A stretch of DNA of 64,000 nt, taken from Clostridium sp. JN-1 (GTDB lineage Bacteria > Bacillota > Clostridia > Clostridiales > Clostridiaceae). The notes under the pieces were generated by a model. It made no database searches. It was not told the origin of the DNA and saw only the letters and a program-made list of their open reading frames with translations. A program made the translations under genes and the position numbers. The stretch covers positions 558,001 through 622,000 of the forward strand of contig NZ_CP033465.1 of assembly GCF_003718715.1 (NCBI RefSeq), in the 5' to 3' direction. Shown piece after piece: positions 40,120-47,688 of this stretch. Position 1 is the stretch's first letter. Each line of letters begins with the position of its first letter.

Positions 40120-42035
40120 CTGTTAGAAAAGTTGTATATAATGGGAAAAAATATTATTTTGAGTCACCTTATTTAGAAGATGGGATTGTTATATTAGAGG
40201 GAGTAAATGGACATGGAAAAAGTACATTTATGAATTTAATATATTATGGATTAGGTGGTAAAGTACCCGGATTTAATAAAAATGATAAGGATGCTAATAA
40301 TAAGCATACAGAAATTTATAATGACGAAGATAATTATGTTGAACTAGAGGTTGAAATAAACAATAAAAAATATGAACTTACAAGAACGATAGGTGATAAC
40401 ATCATATTTATTGTAGATGAAGATAAAAATGTAACTGAAACTTGTGTTTTTAGAAACCAGACAGATAAAGATACGAAGGTATTTTCAGATTGGATTTTGG
40501 GTACTCTAGGTATTAATGTTTTTGATATAGTTCAAGGGACTAGGAGCTTTAAACTAAACTTTTCAGATTTAATGAGACTTATTTATCATGACCAATTGAC
40601 AGAGGTTGATAAAATATATAAAGAAGCTGACAATTCAAACTTTTTATCAGATTCTTTAGAAATTAGAAAAGCTATTTTTGAAGTATTGTTGGGTAAAATA
40701 TATAATAAATATTATTCAGCATTGGGAAATTATAAACTTAAGTCTAAAGAACTTGAAAAAAATCAAGCGATAATGGATAGCTATGATGACTTTTTAAATG
40801 AAATTTTGAGCGAAGATTTATCAAATGTAGTTCATATCAAGGCTTTAATTGTTGAAAATGAAAATATGCGTAAAAAAGTAAATGCTGAAAGAAACATTGC
40901 AATTAGTCAGAAAGGTAGTTCTAATCAAATCTTAAAGTCTGTAGATGAACAAAGAAATATTTTAGCTAAATATCAAAGTGAAAGAGATACTTTAATTCAA
41001 GCTAAGAGTGCTATAAATCAATCCATTGATAAAATAATATTTCTCATTGATGAGGCGGAAAAAGAATTACAGGAAATAGAAAAAATTCGGCTTGTAAATA
41101 AAAAATTAAAATTATTTTCGCCTAATACATGTCCTTATTGTTTAAGAGATGTTGAAAGAATAAAAGGAAAATGTATTTGTGGTGAAGATGTTGATGAAGA
41201 GCAGTATGAAAAGTTTTTTTACACAGATCACGAATATTTTGATATTTTAAAAGTTAAGAAGAAGGCTATTAGTTCATTAAGTAATTTGCTTGATAAAAAA
41301 AATTATAAGATGAAAAATATAGTTTCAGAAACAGTAACTCTGGATAATAAAATTCTAAATGTAAAGAACTATATCAATGAATTAATGCAAAACATCACAT
41401 GTGACTATAATTCAGCATATATTAGACAGTTAGATAACAGGGAATGTGAATTGAATGCAAAAATTATTGAATTACAGCAGGCAGAGGAATTGGCTCAAAA
41501 AAGAGAAAATATTAGTGTCGAATTAATAAAGTTGCGTAAGCAGGTTGAATCTCTAAAAATTGAAACAGAGGTATATCTGAGTGCAGCAAAAGAGGATATG
41601 TTAAACAGAAAAAGTAGCTTTAGCGATATCTATCTTCAACTGATGAAATTAGCGGATGCTCACTGCTATGCAGCATATATTGGTGACGATTATATGCCTA
41701 ATATTAATTTTAGCCAATATCGTGAGAGGAGTGCATCTGTTCCCAAAAGGCTAATGTTTTTTTTAACTATGTTAATTCAAAGTTTACAAACTGAAGTAAA
41801 TTTTCCTAAATTTCTTATGATAGATACTCCCAATAAAGAGGGAATTGATAAGGAAAATTTAATTAAAAATATTACATTGTTATCAAAAGCGAACGAAGTA
41901 AAAACACAATCGGAGATAAAATATCAGATTATTTTAACTACAGGAATAGATACCTATCCTGACGAATATAAAGATTTGGTGTTTTTAAAGTTAGACGATC
42001 AAAAATACTTACTAAAAGAGAAAAATGATATATAA
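40107..42035 (+). CDS. Rad50/SMC-like ATPase of an ABC-3C system
   Basis: This 642-residue protein has Walker A GVNGHGKST (32-40), a conserved segment GTRSFKLNFSDLMRLIYHDQ, long coiled coils (~190-320 and ~385-520) and a zinc hook-like insertion with CPYC (342-345) and CIC (356-358). The signature-like YRERSASVPKRLMFFLTMLI precedes Walker B FLMIDTPNKEG (D573). It is therefore a Rad50/RecN-like ABC ATPase rather than a transporter. As the last gene of the cassette with its own terminator, it is presumed to sense DNA and gate the nuclease. Confidence 0.82.
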   Translation: MGNLAVRKVVYNGKKYYFESPYLEDGIVILEGVNGHGKSTFMNLIYYGLGGKVPGFNKNDKDANNKHTEIYNDEDNYVELEVEINNKKYELTRTIGDNIIFIVDEDKNVTETCVFRNQTDKDTKVFSDWILGTLGINVFDIVQGTRSFKLNFSDLMRLIYHDQLTEVDKIYKEADNSNFLSDSLEIRKAIFEVLLGKIYNKYYSALGNYKLKSKELEKNQAIMDSYDDFLNEILSEDLSNVVHIKALIVENENMRKKVNAERNIAISQKGSSNQILKSVDEQRNILAKYQSERDTLIQAKSAINQSIDKIIFLIDEAEKELQEIEKIRLVNKKLKLFSPNTCPYCLRDVERIKGKCICGEDVDEEQYEKFFYTDHEYFDILKVKKKAISSLSNLLDKKNYKMKNIVSETVTLDNKILNVKNYINELMQNITCDYNSAYIRQLDNRECELNAKIIELQQAEELAQKRENISVELIKLRKQVESLKIETEVYLSAAKEDMLNRKSSFSDIYLQLMKLADAHCYAAYIGDDYMPNINFSQYRERSASVPKRLMFFLTMLIQSLQTEVNFPKFLMIDTPNKEGIDKENLIKNITLLSKANEVKTQSEIKYQIILTTGIDTYPDEYKDLVFLKLDDQKYLLKEKNDI

Positions 42036-42063
42036 AAAAGCATCTCATTGAGGTGCTTTTTTT
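42036..42063 (+). terminator. Terminator ending the ABC-3C cassette
   Basis: GCATCTC (42040-42046) and GAGGTGC (42050-42056), three-base loop, seven T. It separates the cassette from the portal gene inside the phage late operon. Confidence 0.85.
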
Positions 42064-42080
42064 ATGCCCATTTTTAGGAG

Positions 42081-43337
42081 GTGTTCAAAATTAAAATATC
42101 AATATTTAAAAGAAAATCAAGAGATAAGCCTAAAAATACTTTTATAGGTTCTGCATATAGTTTTTTCTTCGGTGGAACATCTAGTGGCAAAGTTGCTAAT
42201 GAAAGAACCGCAATGCAAACTACTGCAGTTTATGCTTGTGTTAGAATTCTTGCAGAGTCTATTGCTTCACTTCCACTTCATCTTTATAAATATAGTGAAG
42301 ATGGTGGGAAAAATAAAGCTATAAATCAATCTTTATATTATTTATTACATGATGAGCCAAACCCAGAGATGACTTCATTTGTGTTTAGAGAAACACTTAT
42401 GAGTCATCTTTTATTATGGGGAAATGCTTATGCGCAAATTATAAGAGATGGTAGAAATAAAATTTTAGCCATGTATCCGCTACTGCCTAATAAAATTACT
42501 GTAAATAGAGCAGATAATGGTGAGATTTATTATATTTATACCAAGAATAATGATGATGGAAAAGGATATGGTCAAGTTATTTTAAGAGATTATGAAGTGC
42601 TTCATATTTCAGGACTTGGGTTTGATGGATTAATAGGATATTCTCCAATTGCTATGGCTAAAAATGCGGTTGGAATGTGTATAGCTTGTGAGGAATATGG
42701 AGCAAGTTTCTTTGCAAATGGAGCAAATCCAGGAGGTGTACTTGAACATCCAGGAGTAGTTAAAGATCCTAAAAGAGTAAGGGATAGTTGGAATGAAGTA
42801 TATAAAGGCACAGAAAATGCACATAAAATTGCTGTACTTGAGGAAGGGATGAAGTTTCAAAGTATAGGAATTCCACCAGATCAAGCACAGTTTTTAGAGA
42901 CGAGGAAATTTCAGTTAGATGAAATTGCTCGTCTTTTTCGTATTCCACCACATATGATTGGGGATTTAGATAGATCTAGTTTTTCGAACATAGAGCAGCA
43001 AAGTCTTGAGTTTGTAAAATATACTTTAAACCCTTGGGTAATTAGATGGGAACAGGCTATACAAAAATCATTATTAAGTCCAAAAGAAAAAGGAAAATAT
43101 TTTGTAAAGTTTAATGTAGATGGTTTACTTCGTGGAGATTATGAAAGCAGAATGAGGGGTTATGCAGTTGGCAGACAAAATGGATGGCTATCTTCAAATG
43201 ATATAAGAGAACTTGAAGATATGAATCCAATTCCAATTGATGAAGGAGGAGATTTATATCTTGTAAATGGAAATATGACAAAGTTAAAAGAGGCAGGTGC
43301 ATTTGCAAATAAAAGAAATGGAGGGGATAAATCATGA
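42081..43337 (+). CDS. Portal protein, HK97-like
   Basis: About 415-418 residues. ERTAMQTTAVYACVRILAESIASLPLHLY, LLHDEPNPEMTSFVFRETL, NPGGVLEHPG, and DEIARLFRIPPHMIGDLDRSSFSNIEQQ are characteristic. It forms the dodecameric DNA channel. The only standard start in frame, the GTG at 42081, lies inside its own AGGAGGTG ribosome site. The best-spaced codon is ATT at 42090, so either a non-canonical start or a start codon lost on cassette insertion should be considered. Confidence 0.93.
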   Translation: MFKIKISIFKRKSRDKPKNTFIGSAYSFFFGGTSSGKVANERTAMQTTAVYACVRILAESIASLPLHLYKYSEDGGKNKAINQSLYYLLHDEPNPEMTSFVFRETLMSHLLLWGNAYAQIIRDGRNKILAMYPLLPNKITVNRADNGEIYYIYTKNNDDGKGYGQVILRDYEVLHISGLGFDGLIGYSPIAMAKNAVGMCIACEEYGASFFANGANPGGVLEHPGVVKDPKRVRDSWNEVYKGTENAHKIAVLEEGMKFQSIGIPPDQAQFLETRKFQLDEIARLFRIPPHMIGDLDRSSFSNIEQQSLEFVKYTLNPWVIRWEQAIQKSLLSPKEKGKYFVKFNVDGLLRGDYESRMRGYAVGRQNGWLSSNDIRELEDMNPIPIDEGGDLYLVNGNMTKLKEAGAFANKRNGGDKS

Positions 43338-44020
43338 AAAAGAAATTCTGGAATTGGGTTAAGAATGAAGGAAGTAGGACTCTATATTTAGATGGTGCTA
43401 TTGCAGAGGAAACTTGGTATGGAGATGAAGTAACTCCTAAAGAATTTAAAGCAGAATTAATAAGTGATGATGGGGATATAACAGTTTGGATTAATTCACC
43501 AGGTGGAGATGTATTTGCAGCATCACAAATTTATAATATGCTAATGGACTATAGTGGAAATGTAACTGTTAAAATTGATGGACTTGCAGCAAGTGCAGCT
43601 TCAGTAATTGCAATGGCAGGAAGCGAAGTTGAAATATCTCCTGTTGCAATGTTGATGATTCACAACCCCATGACAATTGTAAGTGGAGATACAAAAGAAA
43701 TGAATAAGGCTATAGATATGTTAAATGAAGTAAAAGAGAGCATTATCAATGCTTATGAATTAAAAACAGGACTTAAAAGAAATAAAATAGCAAGTCTTAT
43801 GGATGCTGAAAGTTGGTTCAATGCAAAGAAAGCTGTGGAACTTGGATTTGCAGACAAAATAATGTTTGAAGATAAAGAAGATATTAAAGATTTAAAAGGT
43901 GAAGTATTTAGTAAAAACATAACTAATAAAGCACTTTTAAATAAACTTTCTACAAATAGTAATGAATCAAAAATATCAATTGAAAATCTAGATAAAAGAC
44001 TAGAACTTTTAAAATATTAA
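43334..44020 (+). CDS. ClpP-like head maturation protease
   Basis: This 228-residue protein overlaps the portal end by four bases. ITVWINSPGGDVFAA, IDGLAASAASVIAMAG with the nucleophile Ser, and AMLMIHNPMT with the His give a ClpP/SppA-type active site. It processes the scaffold or delta domain of the capsid protein during prohead assembly. The last ~40 residues are a lysine-rich tail. Confidence 0.94.
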   Translation: MKKKFWNWVKNEGSRTLYLDGAIAEETWYGDEVTPKEFKAELISDDGDITVWINSPGGDVFAASQIYNMLMDYSGNVTVKIDGLAASAASVIAMAGSEVEISPVAMLMIHNPMTIVSGDTKEMNKAIDMLNEVKESIINAYELKTGLKRNKIASLMDAESWFNAKKAVELGFADKIMFEDKEDIKDLKGEVFSKNITNKALLNKLSTNSNESKISIENLDKRLELLKY

Positions 44021-44033
44021 GGAGGACTACAGA

Positions 44034-45236
44034 ATGAATAAGATATTAGAATTAAGAGAAAAAAGAGCAAAGATATGGGAAGATGCTAAAAAGTTTTTAG
44101 ATAGCAAAAGAAATAAAAGTGGATTTATTTCAGCTGAAGACACTGAAACTTATGAAAAGATGGAAGCCGATGTTGTTAACTTAGGAAAAGAAATAAATAG
44201 ACTTGAGAGGCAAGTAGCACTTGATTTGGAACTTTCAAAGGCAACTTCAACTGCTATTAGAAATATTCCTAATGGAAATTTAAGTGGTGAAACAAAAACA
44301 GGCAGGGCAACAGATGAATATAAAAAAGCCTTCTGGAGGGCTATGAAAAATAAAAATAGCTTAGATATTCAAAATGCACTTCAAGTAGGTACAGATAGTG
44401 AAGGTGGATATCTTGTGCCAGATGAATTTGAAAAAACATTAATTGAGAGTTTAGAAGAACAAAATATATTTAGACAGCTTGCAAATGTAATAACTACATC
44501 TTCAGGAGATAAGAAAATACCAGTAGTTGCATCTAAAGGAACAGCATCTTGGGTAGATGAAGAAGGTGCAATTCCAGAATCAGATGATGCATTTAGTCAG
44601 GTTTCAATAGGAGCATATAAATTAGCTACTATGATTAAGGTTTCAGAAGAACTTCTTAATGATAGTATTTTTAATTTAGAGAGTTATATAGCAAAGGAAT
44701 TTGCAAGAAGAATTGGAGCGAAAGAAGAAGAAGCATTCTTTATAGGGGATGGTACTGGAAAGCCTACAGGAATATTTAATGCAACTGGGGGAGCAAGTCT
44801 TGGGGTTACAGCAACAAGTGCTACAGCTATTACATTAGATGAGATTATTGATTTATTTTATTCCTTAAAATCACCTTATAGAAAAAATGCTGTATTTACT
44901 ATGAATGATGCAACAGTAAAGGCTATAAGAAAACTTAAGGATTCTAATGGACAATATTTATGGCAGCCATCTGTTACAGCAGGGGAGCCGGATACTGTTT
45001 TGAATAGACCAGTAAAAACTTCTGCTTATGTACCAACATTAGGAGCAGGAGCAAAACCTATAGCTTTTGGAGATTTTAGTTACTATTGGGTAGCAGATAG
45101 ACAAGGTAGATCATTCCAAAGATTAAATGAACTATATGCAGCAACAGGACAAGTTGGATTTAAGGCAACTCAAAGAGTTGATGGTAAGTTAATACTTCCT
45201 GAGGCTATTAAAGTTCTACAAATGAAAGACAAATAG
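44034..45236 (+). CDS. Major capsid protein, HK97 family
   Basis: In this 400-residue protein, residues ~1-105 are a charged helical delta domain (KILELREKRAKIWEDAKKFL), likely cleaved off by the protease near the ALQVGTDSEGG boundary. The fold then shows GGYLVPDEFEKTLIESLEE, GTASWVDEEGAIPESDDAF, VSEELLNDSIFNLESY and GDGTGKPTGIF. It builds the icosahedral shell. Confidence 0.95.
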   Translation: MNKILELREKRAKIWEDAKKFLDSKRNKSGFISAEDTETYEKMEADVVNLGKEINRLERQVALDLELSKATSTAIRNIPNGNLSGETKTGRATDEYKKAFWRAMKNKNSLDIQNALQVGTDSEGGYLVPDEFEKTLIESLEEQNIFRQLANVITTSSGDKKIPVVASKGTASWVDEEGAIPESDDAFSQVSIGAYKLATMIKVSEELLNDSIFNLESYIAKEFARRIGAKEEEAFFIGDGTGKPTGIFNATGGASLGVTATSATAITLDEIIDLFYSLKSPYRKNAVFTMNDATVKAIRKLKDSNGQYLWQPSVTAGEPDTVLNRPVKTSAYVPTLGAGAKPIAFGDFSYYWVADRQGRSFQRLNELYAATGQVGFKATQRVDGKLILPEAIKVLQMKDK

Positions 45237-45259
45237 AAATCTAAAGAGGTGAGTGTATT

Positions 45260-45535
45260 TTGGTGGTAACTTTAGAAGAAACAAAACTTTACTTAAGAAT
45301 AGATGGTGATGAGGAAAATACACTCATCACTAAATTTATTTTAACAGCTGAAGAACTGTGTGAAAATATTTTGAGATATAAGTTAACAGAGCTTGAAATA
45401 ATACCTGAAGCAGTAAGACAAGCAATTTTATATGCTGTAGCAAATATGTATGAGATGCGTGAAACTTTTGACGTGAAATCAGTAATTGAAACCATGACAA
45501 GACTTTTATTTTTTTATAGAAGAGAGAGTTGGTGA
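45260..45535 (+). CDS. Head-tail connector protein (gp6-like)
   Basis: The 91-residue protein starts at TTG. ETKLYLRIDGDEENTLITKFI, AEELCENILRY and ILYAVANMYEMRE are typical of the Phage_gp6/YqbG helical connector that attaches to the portal. Confidence 0.85.
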   Translation: MVVTLEETKLYLRIDGDEENTLITKFILTAEELCENILRYKLTELEIIPEAVRQAILYAVANMYEMRETFDVKSVIETMTRLLFFYRRESW

Positions 45536-45541
45536 TGCTCT

Positions 45542-45868
45542 ATGGATATAGGAAATCTAAAACATAGGGTTACATTTCAAAGATTTACTACAGTAGTAAA
45601 TGACAATGGTTTTGAAGAAGAAGCATGGGTAGATTTTAAAATAGTATGGGCAGCAATATCAAATCTTCATGGTAGAGAATATTTTGAAGCTGCAGCTGTT
45701 CAAGCAGAGAAAACTGTGAAATTTACTATTAGATTTATTAAGGATATAGATGAAAGCATGAGAATAAAATTTAGAGATAAACAGTACAACATAACTTCTA
45801 TAGATAACATAAAGTATGCGAATAAATTTATAGAAATTAAGGCTATGGAGGTTGATAATAGTGGCTAG
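45542..45868 (+). CDS. Head closure protein
   Basis: This 108-residue protein begins IGNLKHRVTFQRFTTVVNDNGF, then WVDFKIVWAAISNLHGREYFEAA, the SPP1 gp16/HK97 gp7 head-closure signature, with a beta-barrel pattern ending DNIKYANKFIEIKAMEV. It seals the DNA channel. Its end overlaps the next start region. Confidence 0.88.
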   Translation: MDIGNLKHRVTFQRFTTVVNDNGFEEEAWVDFKIVWAAISNLHGREYFEAAAVQAEKTVKFTIRFIKDIDESMRIKFRDKQYNITSIDNIKYANKFIEIKAMEVDNSG

Positions 45869-46247
45869 TATGGAGCTTCAAGGTGTCGACGAATTATTAA
45901 ATAAACTTCAAAGTATAGGAGCAAATGTAGGAAGACTTGAAAATAAAGCTCTAAGAAATGCGGCTGAACCTGTTCTTGAGGATGTAAAGGCAACAAATGC
46001 ATTTAATGATAGAAGTGGAAAGCTTAGAAAGGGACTTAAAATAACCAATGTAAAAAAGAAAGAAGGAGTTAAATATATCTTAGTAGGTATAGATAAATCC
46101 GATAATTCAAAGATATTTTATGGAAAATTTATAGAATTTGGAACTTCTAAAATGCCTGCCAAGCCTTTTTTACAACCAGCTTATGAGAAAAATAAGGATA
46201 ACATAAAAAGAACTATAGCTGAAACTTTGAAGGAGGGCTTGAAGTGA
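45861..46247 (+). CDS. HK97 gp10-family tail-joining protein
   Basis: GTG at 45861 is nine bases after GGAGG and is preferred over a TTG at 45852; 128 residues. GVDELLNKLQSIGANVGRLENKALRNA, DRSGKLRKGLKI and YGKFIEFGTSKMPAKPFLQPAYE identify the HK97 gp10 family. Confidence 0.9.
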   Translation: MASMELQGVDELLNKLQSIGANVGRLENKALRNAAEPVLEDVKATNAFNDRSGKLRKGLKITNVKKKEGVKYILVGIDKSDNSKIFYGKFIEFGTSKMPAKPFLQPAYEKNKDNIKRTIAETLKEGLK

Positions 46248-46573
46248 TAAACAATTTAGTTATGAAAGCTTTAAAACCTCTTAATGTTCCAGTTTCTTTT
46301 CAAAAATATAGTGGAAAAGAGCATACTTATATAACCTTTTTCAGTTATTTAGAAAAAGGTGAGATGTATGCCGATAATGAAGAAAAGGTTACAGGACATT
46401 ATATTCAAGTAGATATTTGGAGCAAAAAAGATTACACAAGCCTTTATAAAAGGGTAGAAAATGCAATGAAAGTCGCAGGGTTTAGGAAAACTTCTGCGGC
46501 TGATTTATTTGAAAAAGATACAAAAATATATCATAAAGCAATTAGATATTTTATTGAAAGTGAGGAGGTATAA
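46244..46573 (+). CDS. Tail terminator/completion-like protein
   Basis: The 109-residue protein starts at GTG, with a GTGA overlap with the preceding gene. VPVSFQKYSGKEHTYITFFSY and GHYIQVDIWSKKDYTSLYKRVE match the DUF3168-like minor tail completion proteins in this position. Confidence 0.8.
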   Translation: MINNLVMKALKPLNVPVSFQKYSGKEHTYITFFSYLEKGEMYADNEEKVTGHYIQVDIWSKKDYTSLYKRVENAMKVAGFRKTSAADLFEKDTKIYHKAIRYFIESEEV

Positions 46574-46576
46574 GCC

Positions 46577-47158
46577 ATGGATGAGATAACAAATAGTGCT
46601 CCTATAGGAGTTGAAAATTTGGTATATGCAGTTCTAACAAATGAAAAGACTAAAACTTATGAAACACCAGCAATTATTTCACCAGCTATAAAAGTTAAAG
46701 TAAGCCCTAAGAGTAATTCAGATACACTTTATGCAGATAACAGGGCAGTAGAAACAGTATCAAGCATGGGAGAAATTCAGGTAGAAATAGAAACTCAAGA
46801 TTTACCGTTGGAAGTTCAATCAGTTCTTTTAGGACACAAGCTGGATGCTACAACTAAAGTAATGTGCTATGAAGCAGATGATATAGCACCATATGTGGCA
46901 ACAGGTTTTAAGATTAAAAAGGCTAATGGAAGGTACAGATACGTTTGGCTTCTTAAAGGAAAATATAGTGAACTAGAAGAAGAACATGGTACTCAAGAAG
47001 ATAAGCCTAAGTTTCATACACCAAAGCTTAAAGGTGTATTTGTTACGAGGGAAGATAAAAAGTGGAAATATACTGCTGATGAAGATAGTGGATTTACTGG
47101 TGGAGATACTTGGTTTAGCAAAGTTTATGATGAAGCACCAGTGAAACAAGGAGTTTAA
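46577..47158 (+). CDS. Major tail (tube) protein, phi13 type
   Basis: In this 193-residue protein, APIGVENLVYAVLTNEKTKTY, IKVKVSPKSNSDTLYADNRAVE and GFKIKKANGRYRYVWLLKGKYSE are characteristic of phi13-like major tail proteins; family members polymerise around the tape measure. Confidence 0.92.
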   Translation: MDEITNSAPIGVENLVYAVLTNEKTKTYETPAIISPAIKVKVSPKSNSDTLYADNRAVETVSSMGEIQVEIETQDLPLEVQSVLLGHKLDATTKVMCYEADDIAPYVATGFKIKKANGRYRYVWLLKGKYSELEEEHGTQEDKPKFHTPKLKGVFVTREDKKWKYTADEDSGFTGGDTWFSKVYDEAPVKQGV

Positions 47159-47202
47159 TAAAAATAAAAATATCAGATTGTAAAATATAGGAGGAATGCA
47201 CT

Positions 47203-47487
47203 TTGGAATTAGTATTAAATGATAAAACATATGTTATGCCTAAAGTTAAAACAAGAATGCTTAGGCGTGCAATTGAAATAAGTGAGAGTATAAATTTTAA
47301 TAACTTGAAGATTAAAGATTTAGATGGACTTGTGGATTTTGTAGTAGAGCTTTATGGTAATAAATTTAGTAGGGATGATTTTTATGATGGATTGGATGCA
47401 GATAAACTTATAGAAACTTTAAACAATAGTATAAATGGAATAGTGGGAAATCTAGGAAGTAAATTAAATGAGTTCCCAAACAAGTAG
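47203..47487 (+). CDS. Tail assembly chaperone, short form (gpG analogue)
   Basis: The 94-residue protein starts at TTG after AGGAGG. MELVLNDKTYVMPKVKTRML, ISESINFNNLKIKDLDGLVDFVVELYG and DRDDFYDGLDADKL-like region match Firmicute gpG proteins. It ends LNEFPNK with TAG at 47485-47487, directly after the slippery heptamer. Confidence 0.9.
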   Translation: MELVLNDKTYVMPKVKTRMLRRAIEISESINFNNLKIKDLDGLVDFVVELYGNKFSRDDFYDGLDADKLIETLNNSINGIVGNLGSKLNEFPNK

Positions 47488-47675
47488 GCGGAGAAGCACA
47501 AGAAAAGCTATCTCCGCTTGATTTTATAAAGGAAATTTATTTAGAACTTTTGAAACAAGGCTGGACACTAAATGATGTTGATGAAATGGATATATTTTAT
47601 TATTTTGATATTTTAATTTACAGAGCTAATAAGGAATACAAACAGAGCTTAAATGCTGTTTTAAATATATTGTAG
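47203..47675 (+). CDS. Tail assembly chaperone, -1 frameshift long form (gpGT analogue)
   Basis: After slippage at CCCAAAC the reading continues from 47481 as QVGGEAQEKLSPLDFIKEIY, ELLKQGWTLNDVDEMDIFYYF and on to TAG at 47673-47675, giving 157 residues. The extension alone has no start codon or ribosome site, so it can be made only by frameshifting. G and GT together guide the tape measure in long-tailed phages. Confidence 0.88.
47475..47481 (+). other. Programmed -1 ribosomal frameshift site CCCAAAC
   Basis: In the zero frame the codons are TTC-CCA-AAC-AAG-TAG, so the heptamer is in the canonical X-XXY-YYZ phase. The zero-frame stop is four bases after it. A following GC-rich pair (GGCGGAG with CTCCGC, 47487-47493 and 47512-47517) could form a stimulatory hairpin. 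Confidence 0.88.
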
Positions 47676-47688
47676 AGAAGGTGAGAGA

